Source: an uncultured Oscillospiraceae bacterium
Lineage (GTDB): Bacteria; Bacillota; Clostridia; Oscillospirales; Acutalibacteraceae
Assembly (NCBI GenBank): GCA_905193225.1
Contig: CAJJNV010000017.1
Location: 1 to 43,134 of the forward strand
Direction: 5' to 3'
Length of the DNA stretch: 43,134 nucleotides
Under the pieces are notes generated by a model that made no database searches, was not told the origin of the DNA, and saw nothing but the letters and a program-made list of their open reading frames with translations. Positions 16,967-26,685 of this stretch are shown piece by piece (within the stretch, counting starts at the first letter, position 1; each line of letters starts with the position of its first letter). A program made the translations under genes and the position numbers.

Positions 16967-18571
16967 ATGACAAAGTACATTTTTGTAACCGGCGGAGTTG
17001 TCTCGGGACTGGGCAAAGGTATAACCGCCGCTTCTCTCGGCCGACTTTTAAAGGCGAGAGGACTTAAAGTGGCAGCTCAGAAGCTTGACCCCTACATAAA
17101 CGTTGATCCCGGCACCATGAGCCCCTATCAGCACGGTGAAGTTTATGTCACCGAGGACGGAGCAGAAACCGACCTTGACCTCGGACATTACGAGCGTTTT
17201 ATCGACGAGGATCTTAACCGTTTTTCCAATCTCACAACCGGAAAGGTGTACTGGAACGTGCTCAACAAGGAGCGCAGAGGTGAATATCTCGGTTCCACCG
17301 TTCAGGTAATTCCCCACATCACCAACGAGATAAAAGAATTCGTTTACCGCGTAGGAAAACAGACCGATGCAGATGTTGTTATCACCGAGATCGGCGGCAC
17401 CATAGGCGACATCGAATCTCAGCCCTTTCTTGAGGCCGTTCGACAGATTTCCCTTGAAGTAGGCAGAGAAAACAGCCTTTTTATACACGTCACCCTCGTT
17501 CCATTCTTAAGCGGATCGGACGAGCACAAGTCAAAGCCCACTCAGCACTCGGTCAAGGAGCTTCAGGGTATGGGAATCAATCCCAACATCATCGTGCTTA
17601 GATGCGACGAGCCTCTTGAGGACTCTATCTTCAAGAAAATTTCTCTCTTTTGTAATGTTAAACCCGATTGCGTTATCGAAAATCTTACCCTCCCCATTCT
17701 TTATGAAGCGCCTCTTATGCTTGAAAAGGCCAACTTTTCATCGGTGGTCTGCCGCGAGCTCAACATCGATGCTCCGCAGCCTGATATGTCCGAATGGACC
17801 CACCTTGTCGACCGCATCAAAAACCGCCGAAAAGAGGTACACATCGGTCTTGTGGGCAAATATGTCCAGCTTCACGACGCCTATCTTTCGGTTGCCGAGG
17901 CCATGCGTCACGCAGGCTATTCTCTCGATACACACATCCGCATTCACTGGATTGATTCCGAGGGTCTTAACGAGCACAACTATAAAAAAGAACTTTCAAA
18001 GTTAGACGGTATAATCGTTCCCGGCGGATTCGGTAACAGAGGAATCGAGGGTATGATTCTTTCAGCTAAATTTGCGAGAGAAACCGGGCTTCCCTATTTC
18101 GGAATATGCCTCGGTATGCAGATTGCCGTTATGGAGTATGCCAGAAATGTTTGCGGTATTGCCGACGCTAACTCGGGCGAATTCGACGAGCTTTGCAAAA
18201 ACAAGGTCATCGACTTTATGCCCGGTCAGTCCAACGACATCGATAAGGGCGGCACTCTGCGTCTTGGCAGCTATCCCTGCGAAATAAAGAGCGGTACCAC
18301 AATGGAGCGCTGCTATAAATCGAGCCACATCGACGAACGTCATCGCCATCGTTATGAATTCAACAACGATTACCGCGAAGTGCTTGAAAGGGCAGGACTG
18401 ACCCTTTCGGGACTTTCTCCCGACGGCCGTCTTGTGGAAACGGTGGAACTGACCGACCGTCCCTTCTTTGTGGGAGTCCAGTTCCATCCCGAGTTTAAGT
18501 CCCGTCCCAACCGTCCCCATCCCCTTTTCCACGGATTTATCGAGGCGGCACTTGAGAGAACAAAGAAATAA
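16967..18571 (+). CDS. pyrG: CTP synthase
   Basis: A 534-residue cytosolic enzyme that aminates UTP to CTP with glutamine-derived ammonia and ATP. The N-terminal synthetase domain starts KYIFVTGGVVSGLGKGI (P-loop) and carries LDPYINVDPGTMSP and TEIGGTIGDIES. The C-terminal class I amidotransferase has FGICLGMQ with the nucleophile Cys, and VGVQFHPEF with the catalytic His-Glu. Length is typical (530-550). AAAGGAGAG precedes the ATG. Preceded by the ANTAR gene (138-nt gap) and followed by its own terminator, then carAB. No obvious GGGC-type pyrG attenuator was seen. Confidence 0.97.
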   Translation: MTKYIFVTGGVVSGLGKGITAASLGRLLKARGLKVAAQKLDPYINVDPGTMSPYQHGEVYVTEDGAETDLDLGHYERFIDEDLNRFSNLTTGKVYWNVLNKERRGEYLGSTVQVIPHITNEIKEFVYRVGKQTDADVVITEIGGTIGDIESQPFLEAVRQISLEVGRENSLFIHVTLVPFLSGSDEHKSKPTQHSVKELQGMGINPNIIVLRCDEPLEDSIFKKISLFCNVKPDCVIENLTLPILYEAPLMLEKANFSSVVCRELNIDAPQPDMSEWTHLVDRIKNRRKEVHIGLVGKYVQLHDAYLSVAEAMRHAGYSLDTHIRIHWIDSEGLNEHNYKKELSKLDGIIVPGGFGNRGIEGMILSAKFARETGLPYFGICLGMQIAVMEYARNVCGIADANSGEFDELCKNKVIDFMPGQSNDIDKGGTLRLGSYPCEIKSGTTMERCYKSSHIDERHRHRYEFNNDYREVLERAGLTLSGLSPDGRLVETVELTDRPFFVGVQFHPEFKSRPNRPHPLFHGFIEAALERTKK

Positions 18572-18578
18572 TGTTAAA

Positions 18579-18616
18579 AGAGTACGGAAAAGCTCAAATT
18601 TCCGTGCTCTTTTTTT
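18579..18616 (+). terminator. Terminator of pyrG
   Basis: Stem AGAGTACGGAAA / TTTCCGTGCTCT (one G-T pair) followed by six T. Confidence 0.9.
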
Positions 18617-18719
18617 ACGATAATATTTTAAAAATACACTGTCTTTTGGGACGGATATGTGTTATTATATATATTGAAAAACAGTAGTTTAAAACGGCTT
18701 TTTTAGGGGTGTGACTTTT

Positions 18720-19814
18720 TTGAAGGAATTTGACAGAAAACTCATTTTGGAGGACGGCAGCGAATACCTCGGTTACAGCTTCGGCAGCAACAGCGACAGG
18801 GTTTGCGAAATCGTCTTTAACACGTCGATGGTGGGATATCAGGAAATTGTTTCCGATCCGTCCTATACATATCAGGCGGTGGTTATGACCTACCCTCTCA
18901 TCGGCAACTACGGAATTACCGATGACGACTTTGAAAGCAAAAATATGACCATCGGCGGGCTTATTGTCAGGGATTATAACGATATGCCTTCCAATTTCAG
19001 ATACACAAAGACCCTTTCCGAGCTGCTTGAGGAAAACGACATTCCCGGCATTTCCGGAATCGACACCAGAAAGCTCACAAGAAGCATACGCGACATCGGC
19101 TCGAGAAGAGGGCTTATAACAGGACTTTCGACCACCCTCGAACAAGGACTTGAAATAATCAAACGCACTCCCGTTCCCCACGACGCGGTGCAAAAGGTCA
19201 GCTGCAAGAAACGCTGGTATTCCCGCACGTCAAATCCTAAATTCAATGTTGTGGCGGTGGATTGCGGAATAAAGCTCAACATCATCAGAAGCCTTAATAA
19301 ATTTGGCTGTAATGTCACCATCGTTCCGTTCGACACCACGGCCGAGGAAATTGAATTTATGAATCCCGACGGAATTTTTCTTTCAAACGGTCCCGGCGAC
19401 CCTGAGGATGTAACCCCGGTCATTGAAATGATAAAGAAAATGAGAGGCAAGCACCCCATCTTCGGCATATGCCTCGGACATCAAATGATTTCTCTTGCCT
19501 ACGGTGCCAAGACATATAAGCTGAAATTCGGCCACCGCGGCGGAAACCATCCGGTTAAAAATCTTGAGACCGAAAAAATCGAAATCACCTCTCAAAACCA
19601 CAGTTACGCCGTCGACGACAAATCCTTAGACGCCACCGACCTTACGCTAACCCACATAAACCTGCTCGACAAAACGGTCGAAGGCGTGGAATGTAAAAAG
19701 GACAAGGTTTTCAGCGTCCAGTATCACCCCGAAAGCGCACCGGGACCCCAGGACAGCACATATCTTTTTGAAAAATTCATTGAAACTATGAAAGGGGCGA
19801 AGGAAAATGCCTAA
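18720..19814 (+). CDS. carA: Carbamoyl-phosphate synthase small subunit
   Basis: A 364-residue glutaminase subunit of carbamoyl-phosphate synthase, supplying ammonia to CarB for pyrimidine and arginine synthesis. I place the start at TTG 18720 (MKEFDRKLILEDGSEY), with AGGGGTG ending 8 nt upstream. The GTG at 18711 is in frame but lies inside that ribosome site. The N-terminal CarA domain contains NTSMVGYQEI; the class I amidotransferase has Cys251 in GICLGHQ, and QYHPESAPGPQD. Its stop overlaps the carB start by 8 nt, indicating translational coupling. Confidence 0.95.
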   Translation: MKEFDRKLILEDGSEYLGYSFGSNSDRVCEIVFNTSMVGYQEIVSDPSYTYQAVVMTYPLIGNYGITDDDFESKNMTIGGLIVRDYNDMPSNFRYTKTLSELLEENDIPGISGIDTRKLTRSIRDIGSRRGLITGLSTTLEQGLEIIKRTPVPHDAVQKVSCKKRWYSRTSNPKFNVVAVDCGIKLNIIRSLNKFGCNVTIVPFDTTAEEIEFMNPDGIFLSNGPGDPEDVTPVIEMIKKMRGKHPIFGICLGHQMISLAYGAKTYKLKFGHRGGNHPVKNLETEKIEITSQNHSYAVDDKSLDATDLTLTHINLLDKTVEGVECKKDKVFSVQYHPESAPGPQDSTYLFEKFIETMKGAKENA

Positions 19815-22800
19815 GAGAACGGATATTAAAAAGGTACTTGTCATAGGCTCCGGCCCCATTGTCATCGGACAGGCAGCCGAGTTTGACTATGCCGGAACTC
19901 AGGCCTGCCTCGCCCTTAAAGAAGAAGGCTACGAGGTCATTCTCGCAAACTCCAACCCTGCCACCATTATGACCGACACCTCCATCGCCGACAAGGTTTA
20001 TATGGAACCGCTGACCCTCGAATATGTGGCAAGGATATGCCGCTACGAGCGCCCCGACGCAATCGTTCCCGGAATCGGCGGCCAAACCGGACTTAACCTT
20101 GCAATGCAGCTTGCCAAAAAGGGCGTGCTTGAGGAGTGTGAAATCGAACTGCTCGGCACAAACGCCGAAAGCATCGAATGCGCCGAGGACAGAGAGCTTT
20201 TCAAGGAGCTTTGTCAGCGGATCGGCGAGCCGGTCGTTCCCTCTCAGATCACATACAGCATTGAAGAAGCGATTGAGGCCGCAAACACCATCGGCTATCC
20301 CGTCATTCTCCGCCCCGCATTTACCCTGGGCGGAACGGGCGGCGGCTTTGCGGGAGATGAAGCCGAGCTTCGCACAATGATGAAAAACGCCCTTGCCCTT
20401 TCTCCCGTTCATCAGGTACTTGTGGAAAAAAGCATCAAAGGCTATAAGGAAATCGAATACGAGGTAATGAGGGATGCAAACGATACCGCCATTACTGTTT
20501 GTAATATGGAAAACCTCGACCCGGTGGGAATTCACACCGGCGACTCCATAGTCGTCGCTCCCAGCCAGACCCTCACCAACAAGGAATATCATATGCTCCG
20601 CGACAGCGCACTTAAAATCATCCGCGCTCTCGACGTTAAGGGAGGCTGCAACGTTCAGTTTGCACTCGATCCCCAGTCATTTAAATATTACGTCATAGAG
20701 GTCAATCCCCGCGTTTCCCGTTCCTCTGCTCTCGCCTCCAAGGCAAGCGGATACCCCATTGCAAGGGTCTCGGCAAAAATCGCCGTAGGTATGAATCTCG
20801 ACGAGATTCAGCTGGCCAACACCCCTGCCTGCTTTGAGCCGACCCTCGACTATGTGGTAACAAAAATGCCCCGCTTCCCCTTCGACAAATTCACCACTGC
20901 CTCCAACCACCTTTCCACCCAAATGAAGGCCACCGGCGAAGTTATGAGCGTGGGAAGAACCCTTGAGGAAAGCCTTTTAAAGGCCATTCGCTCCCTCGAA
21001 AACAGCAAAAACCACATCCATATGGAAAAGTTCGACAGCAACCATATGACCACCGATCAGCTGCTCGATTACATCAAAGAGGGCACCGACGACCGCATCT
21101 ATGCCATTTCTCAGCTTATGTGGATGGGGGTCGACCATTCGAGAATATGCAACATCACCCAGATCGATATGTTCTTCCTCGATAAGATCAAAAAAATCGT
21201 TGATTTTGAAAAGGAAATGGAGGCAAATCCCGACTCTCCCGAGCTTATGAATGCGGCCAAAAAAATGGGATTTTCCGACTCCTACATTGCCGAGCTTTGG
21301 AACACCACCGAGGACGACATTTACGAGCGCCGCATTAAAGAGGGGCTTTTCCCTGTTTATAAAATGATCGACACCTGCGCCAGCGAGTTCGACAGCTATG
21401 TCCCCTATTTCTACTCCACCTATGAGGAGGAAAACGAATCGATCGTTTCCGATAAAAAGAAGATCATCGTGCTCGGATCAGGTCCCATCCGTATCGGTCA
21501 GGGCGTAGAATTCGACTATTCCACCGTTCACGCCGTGCGCGCCATTCGCGAGGCGGGCTATGAAGCCATTGTCATAAACAACAATCCCGAGACCGTTTCC
21601 ACCGACTATACCACCGCTGACAAGCTTTATTTCGAACCGCTGACGGTGGAGGATGTTATGAACATCGTCCATCTTGAAAAGCCGGTAGGGGTCATCGCAA
21701 CCCTGGGCGGTCAGACCGCAGTCAACCTTGCCGACCCGCTGACAAAGCGCGGAGTTAAGATAATCGGCACCGACTGCGATGCCATTGAACGTGCCGAAAA
21801 CCGCGACGCATTTGACGAGGTCATTAAATCTCTCGGAATCCCCAACCCCAAGGGCGAGGCCGTTACCGACATTGAAAGCGGCGTGGCTGCGGCCGAAAAA
21901 ATCGGCTATCCCGTCCTTGTCAGACCCTCTTTTGTGCTGGGCGGACGGGCAATGGAGATCGTGGCAAACGAAAAAATGCTTCGACACTACCTTAAAAACG
22001 CCGTTGAGGTGGACGTTGACAAGCCTGTGCTGGTGGACAAATACCTTGTGGGCAAGGAGGTCGAGGTCGACGCGATCTGCGATGGAAAAAAAGTTTTCAT
22101 TCCCGGAATTATGGAGCTTGTGGAGCGCACAGGCGTTCACTCGGGCGACAGCACAAGCGTCTATCCCCCCTTCAGCATTTCACAGAAGGTTCGGGACACC
22201 ATCGCCGATTACACCACCCGCCTCGGGCTCGGCATAGGCATCGTGGGGCTTTTCAACATACAGTTCATCGTCGACAAGGACGACAATGTCTTTGTAATAG
22301 AGGTCAACCCCCGCGCCTCCCGCTCGGTTCCCTTCCTTTCGAAATCCACCGGCTTCGGCCTTGTTCAGATTGCCACAAAAGCCATGCTGGGCAGTGACTT
22401 TGCCGCCCAGGGAATCACCGAGATGAGGCCCAAGGACAAGGAGCGTTGGTATGTTAAGGCTCCGGCATTTTCCTTTGAAAAGCTGATCGGAATGGACGCC
22501 TATCTTTCCCCCGAAATGAAGTCAACTGGAGAGGCAATCGGCTACGACGACCGACTCAACCGCGCGCTGTACAAGGCGCTTCAGGCCTCGGGCGTTAAGA
22601 TCAAGGAATACGGCACCGTACTTGTCACCCTTGCCGATGAGGATAAGGAAGAGGCTCTGCCCCTTGTTCAAAGATTTTATCAACTGGGCTTCAACATCGA
22701 GGCCACAATCGGCACGGCAAACTTCCTTAAGAAACACGGAATACGCACAAGGGTAAGAGGCAAGCTCAGCGAGGGCAGCGAGGAAATTCTCGATTCCATC

Positions 22801-22986
22801 CGCGCCGGCTATGTCAGCTATATAATCAACACCCGCGCCATTCTTTCGGGAGTTCATTATGAGGACGGCGTGGCCATCCGCCGCTGCGCGGTGCAAAACG
22901 GCGTCACCATTTTCACCTCTCTCGACACGGTCAAAATTCTTCTCGACGTGCTCGATGAAATGATTCCCACAATTTCCACCATCTGA
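19807..22986 (+). CDS. carB: Carbamoyl-phosphate synthase large subunit
   Basis: A 1059-residue synthetase with the internal duplication of the family. The first half (KVLVIGSGPIVIGQAAEFDY) phosphorylates bicarbonate; the second (KIIVLGSGPIRIGQGVEFDY, from about residue 554) phosphorylates carbamate. Both ATP-grasp units are intact (VIEVNPRVSRSSAL and VIEVNPRASRSVPF). The last about 130 residues form the MGS-like allosteric domain. Length matches CarB (1058-1075). Overlaps carA by 8 nt; a bidirectional terminator follows. Confidence 0.98.
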   Translation: MPKRTDIKKVLVIGSGPIVIGQAAEFDYAGTQACLALKEEGYEVILANSNPATIMTDTSIADKVYMEPLTLEYVARICRYERPDAIVPGIGGQTGLNLAMQLAKKGVLEECEIELLGTNAESIECAEDRELFKELCQRIGEPVVPSQITYSIEEAIEAANTIGYPVILRPAFTLGGTGGGFAGDEAELRTMMKNALALSPVHQVLVEKSIKGYKEIEYEVMRDANDTAITVCNMENLDPVGIHTGDSIVVAPSQTLTNKEYHMLRDSALKIIRALDVKGGCNVQFALDPQSFKYYVIEVNPRVSRSSALASKASGYPIARVSAKIAVGMNLDEIQLANTPACFEPTLDYVVTKMPRFPFDKFTTASNHLSTQMKATGEVMSVGRTLEESLLKAIRSLENSKNHIHMEKFDSNHMTTDQLLDYIKEGTDDRIYAISQLMWMGVDHSRICNITQIDMFFLDKIKKIVDFEKEMEANPDSPELMNAAKKMGFSDSYIAELWNTTEDDIYERRIKEGLFPVYKMIDTCASEFDSYVPYFYSTYEEENESIVSDKKKIIVLGSGPIRIGQGVEFDYSTVHAVRAIREAGYEAIVINNNPETVSTDYTTADKLYFEPLTVEDVMNIVHLEKPVGVIATLGGQTAVNLADPLTKRGVKIIGTDCDAIERAENRDAFDEVIKSLGIPNPKGEAVTDIESGVAAAEKIGYPVLVRPSFVLGGRAMEIVANEKMLRHYLKNAVEVDVDKPVLVDKYLVGKEVEVDAICDGKKVFIPGIMELVERTGVHSGDSTSVYPPFSISQKVRDTIADYTTRLGLGIGIVGLFNIQFIVDKDDNVFVIEVNPRASRSVPFLSKSTGFGLVQIATKAMLGSDFAAQGITEMRPKDKERWYVKAPAFSFEKLIGMDAYLSPEMKSTGEAIGYDDRLNRALYKALQASGVKIKEYGTVLVTLADEDKEEALPLVQRFYQLGFNIEATIGTANFLKKHGIRTRVRGKLSEGSEEILDSIRAGYVSYIINTRAILSGVHYEDGVAIRRCAVQNGVTIFTSLDTVKILLDVLDEMIPTISTI

Positions 22987-23010
22987 TTATTACACCCTTT
23001 AAAGACAAAA

Positions 23011-23052
23011 CAACGGACAAAATGCTTTAAGCACAATGTCCGTTGTTTTTTT
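23011..23052 (+). terminator. Terminator after carB, probably bidirectional
   Basis: Stem CAACGGACA / TGTCCGTTG with a 17-nt loop and seven T on the plus strand. A-rich sequence on the other side lets it also serve the converging minus-strand operon ending at 23177. Confidence 0.88.
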
Positions 23053-23176
23053 ATTCTGATTATCGGTTTTGCTGCGCCGAAAGGGATAACGCCCGACGCG
23101 GATAAGCGCGAAAAGCGGCCTTTTTCGGTTACAGCCAACCCTTTTCGGCGATATAATCACACCAAACGCCCTGCGT

Positions 23177-23629
23177 TTAACCGTAAAGCTCGTCCTCGAC
23201 GATCTTTGCGGCGATATATACAAGCTCGGCGCAGGGGCGTTTTTTATAATATGCGGCGGTGCGATCCTCGGGAACGCTTCCCTGACATTTGCCGCTGCAT
23301 CCCACCCCTTCAAGCAGTTCACGGCAGATGATACTTCCGTTTTGCTGCTTAAAATCGGCGGCGATTTTTTGAATGAGAGCATAGTGCGCGCTCTTGGCCG
23401 CCTTATCGCAGGGATCACAGTATCCGCATTTAAGCCCCGCTATCATAAAGGCACCGCTAACCGCTCCGCAGACCTCTCTCATTCTTCCCATTCCCCCACC
23501 GAAGGAGGATGAAAGCTTCATGGCAGTATCAAAATCAACAGCAAAATCATCGATAAATGCACCGACCACGGCTTGAGAGCAGTTATAGCCCGACATAAAG
23601 AGCTGTTTTGCTTTTTCGGGACGGGTCAT
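23177..23629 (-). CDS. C_GCAxxG_C_C family redox-type protein
   Basis: A 150-residue cysteine-rich protein of the family named after its C...GCAxxG...C...C pattern. Visible marks are GYNCSQAV (residues 14-21), GGGMGRMREVCGAVSGAFM, CGYCDPC and CRELLEGVGCSGKC. The function of the family is not established; conserved Cys point to a redox or metal role. It is the last gene of a four-gene minus-strand operon and overlaps the Mrp-like gene by 4 nt, so the two are translationally coupled. Confidence 0.88.
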   Translation of the reverse strand: MTRPEKAKQLFMSGYNCSQAVVGAFIDDFAVDFDTAMKLSSSFGGGMGRMREVCGAVSGAFMIAGLKCGYCDPCDKAAKSAHYALIQKIAADFKQQNGSIICRELLEGVGCSGKCQGSVPEDRTAAYYKKRPCAELVYIAAKIVEDELYG

Positions 23630-24450
23630 AGCAGCTTCTCCGCCTTATCTGCCGCTTTATCCAGCCAGTCGCCCTCGAAAAGCTCCACCGCACCCTTGTC
23701 GCAGGCTGCAGCAAGCTTGGAGCTCATGGGAATTTCGCAAACGGTATCGATGGCAAACTCCCTTGCGGTATCCTCGGCCTTATTCTGACCGAAAATATAG
23801 TGCTTGGAGCCGCAATCGGGACACTCAAAATAAGCCATATTCTGAACAAGTCCAAGTACCGGCACATCCATAAGCTTGGCCATTTTGACCGCCTTTTCAA
23901 CGATCATGGAAACAAGCTCCTGGGGAGATGTCACAACGATTATCCCATCCACCGGCAGAGACTGGAACACCGTAAGGGGCACATCGCCGGTTCCGGGAGG
24001 CATATCAACAAACATAAAGTCGACGTCGTTCCAAATGACCTCGCTCCAGAACTGCTTGACCACTCCGCCGATAACAGGTCCTCTCCACACAACGGGATCG
24101 GAGGGGTTTTCAAGCAGAAGGTTTACCGACATAATGTCGATTCCCGTCTTTGTTTTAACGGGATAAAGGCCGTTGTCGTCTCCGGTGGCGTGCTCGTTTA
24201 TTCCAAACATCTTAGGAATAGAGGGCCCGGTAATGTCGGCGTCGAGTATGGCGGTTTTATAGCCGCGGCGCTGCATTGTAACGGCCATCAGCGATGTGAC
24301 AAGGGATTTTCCCACACCGCCCTTACCGCTGACCACACCGATGACCTTTTTGATGTGGGAAAGCTCGTGGGGCTTTTCCTTTTCTATTACATTTGCACGG
24401 CTGTCACAGTCGGCGTGGCAGCTTGAACAATCGTGGGTACATTCGCTCAT
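23626..24450 (-). CDS. Mrp/NBP35-type P-loop ATPase, Fe-S cluster carrier
   Basis: A 274-residue MinD/ParA-fold ATPase. The N-terminus has Cys4, 8, 11 and 15, as in NBP35. The deviant Walker A GKGGVGKS is at 42-49, with MPPGTGD at 150-156. Cys210 and Cys213 (CPDCGSKHYIF) form the CxxC that carries a bridging [4Fe-4S] cluster between two subunits. Such proteins deliver clusters to apo-enzymes. Its place between an FAD dehydrogenase and gamma-carbonic-anhydrase-like gene and a Cys-rich protein suggests maturation of Fe-S or redox partners, which is inference. ATP hydrolysis residues look intact. Confidence 0.92.
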   Translation of the reverse strand: MSECTHDCSSCHADCDSRANVIEKEKPHELSHIKKVIGVVSGKGGVGKSLVTSLMAVTMQRRGYKTAILDADITGPSIPKMFGINEHATGDDNGLYPVKTKTGIDIMSVNLLLENPSDPVVWRGPVIGGVVKQFWSEVIWNDVDFMFVDMPPGTGDVPLTVFQSLPVDGIIVVTSPQELVSMIVEKAVKMAKLMDVPVLGLVQNMAYFECPDCGSKHYIFGQNKAEDTAREFAIDTVCEIPMSSKLAAACDKGAVELFEGDWLDKAADKAEKLL

Positions 24451-24471
24451 AATATTATCTCCTTAGCGGCA

Positions 24472-24966
24472 TTAGTAGCCGAGTTTTTTATATTCTTTTC
24501 CCTCTTCGATGTAGCGAAGGGCGTTTTGGCGGGTACTTTCGGCCCCCTGCTCATCCACTTCTCTGACCACCTTTGCAGGGCAGCCCATAAGCAGAGAATT
24601 TGCGGGGATCTCTTTGTTTTGAGTGACCATTGCGCCGGCGCCGATTATGCAGTTGTCGCCGATTTTAGCACCGTTTAAAATAATTGCGCCCATTCCGACC
24701 AGCACGTTGTTGCCGACGGTGCATCCATGCACGATTGCACCGTGTCCGATCGTTACATTTTCGCCGATCTTTACCGGGAAGCCTTTATCCACATGGACAA
24801 CGGCGTTATCCTGAACATTGCTTCCCTTGCCGATGTATATGCTGTCCATATCGCCGCGGATGGCCGCGCCAAACCAGATGTTAGCGTCCTCCTCAACTGT
24901 GACGTCGCCTATAACAGTGGCATTTTTTGCCACAAAGGCTTTTTCGGAAATTTTAGGGTCTTTCAT
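24472..24966 (-). CDS. Gamma-carbonic anhydrase family protein (left-handed beta-helix)
   Basis: A 164-residue hexapeptide-repeat protein (repeats such as ATVIGDV, NIWFGAAIRGD, VTIGHGAIVHGC and VLVGMGAIILNG). The three zinc-ligand His of the gamma-carbonic anhydrase/YrdA/PaaY group are present as His58, His75 and His80. I use the ATG at 24966 rather than a TTG eight codons earlier that would overlap the upstream gene. It starts 1 nt after that gene's stop. Members may hydrate CO2, but many have no measured activity; the true role here is unknown. Confidence 0.9.
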   Translation of the reverse strand: MKDPKISEKAFVAKNATVIGDVTVEEDANIWFGAAIRGDMDSIYIGKGSNVQDNAVVHVDKGFPVKIGENVTIGHGAIVHGCTVGNNVLVGMGAIILNGAKIGDNCIIGAGAMVTQNKEIPANSLLMGCPAKVVREVDEQGAESTRQNALRYIEEGKEYKKLGY

Positions 24967-24967
24967 T

Positions 24968-26371
24968 TTAATCGTCCGTCCTTTCGACAAGCCGGCGTCC
25001 CATTAAAACGCCCATAACCGATGCCATCATAAGACCTCTTGTCCATCCGCTGGAATCGCCGAGGCAATGAAGTCCCTTGACATTAGTATTAAAGTTTTCG
25101 TCCATTTTAATACGATTTGAATAAAATTTAAGCTCGGGAGAATAAAGCAGCGTCTCGGTGGAAGCAAAGCCGGGCACAACGTGATCCATAGCCTGAATAA
25201 AGTTGATTATGTTAACCATTGCTCGATAGGGCATTGCGGCGGTTATGTCTCCGGCCACGGCATCGGGAAGAGAAGGACGGAGGTTTGAATGGGAAAGCTC
25301 CTTTTCCCACGTGCGCTTTCCGTCGAGAATATCGCCGAAGCGCTGGACGAGAATGTGCCCCGCACCCAGCATATTGGTCAGCTCGCCGACCTTCTGAGCG
25401 TATTCGATGGGCTGATTAAAGGGATAATTAAAATTGTGAGAGCAAAGTATGGCCACATTGGTATTGCCGGATTTTTTATCCTTATAGGAATGTCCGTTAA
25501 CGACCGCAAGATCATTGTCGTAATTTTCCTGACTGACAAAGCCGCCGGGATTCTGACAGAAGGTACGCACCTTGTTTTTAAAGGGCTTTGGATAGCCGAT
25601 GAGCTTGGATTCATAAAGCACATCATTGACCTTTTCGATGACCTCGTTTCTGACCTCTACTCTTACGCCGATGTCAACCGTGCCGGGCTGATGAGCGATA
25701 TTGTGCTCGGCACAGATTTTTTCGAGCCATTCGGCCCCTCTTCGTCCGGTGGCGATAACCGTCTGCTTAGCGTATATTTCTCTGGCATCGTCCTTTTTGC
25801 TAATGTAAACACCCTTACAGACATCGCCGTCAAGAATAATGTTTGAACATTCGTAGCCGAAAAGTATTTCCACTCCGTTGTCCAGAAGCCAGTGTTCAAT
25901 AGCGAGATAAAGATCCTGAGCCTTCTCGGTTCCGAGGTGTCGAATAGGACAATCAACAAGCTTAAGTCCCGCCTGAATGGCGCGTTTGCGGATCTCTTTA
26001 ACTTCCTCGTTGTTGTCGATGCCTTCGATATGTTCATCGGCACCGAACTCGAGATATATTTTATCGGTATAATCGATGGTTTCCTGAGCAAGATTTTCTC
26101 CGATAAGGGTGGGCAGATCCCCGCCTACCTCATAGCTCAAGGAAAGTTTTCCGTCGGAAAAAGCACCTGCGCCCGAAAAACCGGTGGTAATGTGGCAGTA
26201 GGGCTTGCAGTTCATACATTTTTTTGTTTTGGATTTAGGGCAGCTACGTTTTTCGATAGACTGACCCTTCTCCACGATAACGATTTTTTTCTTCGAGCCT
26301 TTTCTGAGCATTTCAATAGCGGTAAAGATTCCCGCAGGGCCCGCACCGACGATAACAACATCAGTATTCAT
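24968..26371 (-). CDS. FAD-dependent dehydrogenase (COG2509-type)
   Basis: A 467-residue flavoprotein. The Rossmann FAD motif VVIVGAGPAGIFTAIE is at the N-terminus. A Cys-rich insert (CPKSKTKKCMNCKPYC) is followed by GFSGAGAFSDGKL, and ATGRRGAEW and LGDSSGWTRGLMMA appear later. These are typical of the uncharacterised FAD dehydrogenases widespread in Clostridia; substrate unknown. The start is the ATG at 26371, with AAAGGA upstream; an in-frame TTG three codons earlier is less likely. First gene of the operon, behind a perfect promoter. Confidence 0.88.
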   Translation of the reverse strand: MNTDVVIVGAGPAGIFTAIEMLRKGSKKKIVIVEKGQSIEKRSCPKSKTKKCMNCKPYCHITTGFSGAGAFSDGKLSLSYEVGGDLPTLIGENLAQETIDYTDKIYLEFGADEHIEGIDNNEEVKEIRKRAIQAGLKLVDCPIRHLGTEKAQDLYLAIEHWLLDNGVEILFGYECSNIILDGDVCKGVYISKKDDAREIYAKQTVIATGRRGAEWLEKICAEHNIAHQPGTVDIGVRVEVRNEVIEKVNDVLYESKLIGYPKPFKNKVRTFCQNPGGFVSQENYDNDLAVVNGHSYKDKKSGNTNVAILCSHNFNYPFNQPIEYAQKVGELTNMLGAGHILVQRFGDILDGKRTWEKELSHSNLRPSLPDAVAGDITAAMPYRAMVNIINFIQAMDHVVPGFASTETLLYSPELKFYSNRIKMDENFNTNVKGLHCLGDSSGWTRGLMMASVMGVLMGRRLVERTDD

Positions 26372-26423
26372 AAAAAACAATATCCTTTCGGCCGATCATT
26401 ATAATTTTCCACAGCCACTCTGT

Positions 26424-26452
26424 ATTATATCCTATAAGTTGTTTATTGTCAA
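26424..26452 (-). promoter_or_regulatory. Promoter of the FAD dehydrogenase operon
   Basis: Minus strand TTGACA (26452-26447), 17-bp spacer, TATAAT (26429-26424): perfect consensus. Apart from this and the terminator at 26514-26556, the gap between 26372 and 26685 holds nothing I recognise. Confidence 0.92.
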
Positions 26453-26513
26453 CAGTTTAACAATCTTCATACACAATATATACTAATTGTATAAGGTAAT
26501 TTAATATTTTGTT

Positions 26514-26556
26514 AAAAAACGACCGCCAAAGCAGAAAAACTTCACTTTGACAGTCG
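26514..26556 (-). terminator. Terminator of the methyltransferase gene
   Basis: Minus strand stem CGACTGTCAAAG / CTTTGGCGGTCG (with G-T pairs) followed by six T, about 130 nt after the stop codon. Confidence 0.82.
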
Positions 26557-26685
26557 ATTTACAGCTGTTTTAATGTTGATTTATCGTTTTTTATAGGGCC
26601 TTTTCCCTATTTCATACCTTTTTAAAAAGCGTTTCATTGCGGTTATGGCTTTTAAAATCATATCGATTAAAAGCTTTTCAGCCGT

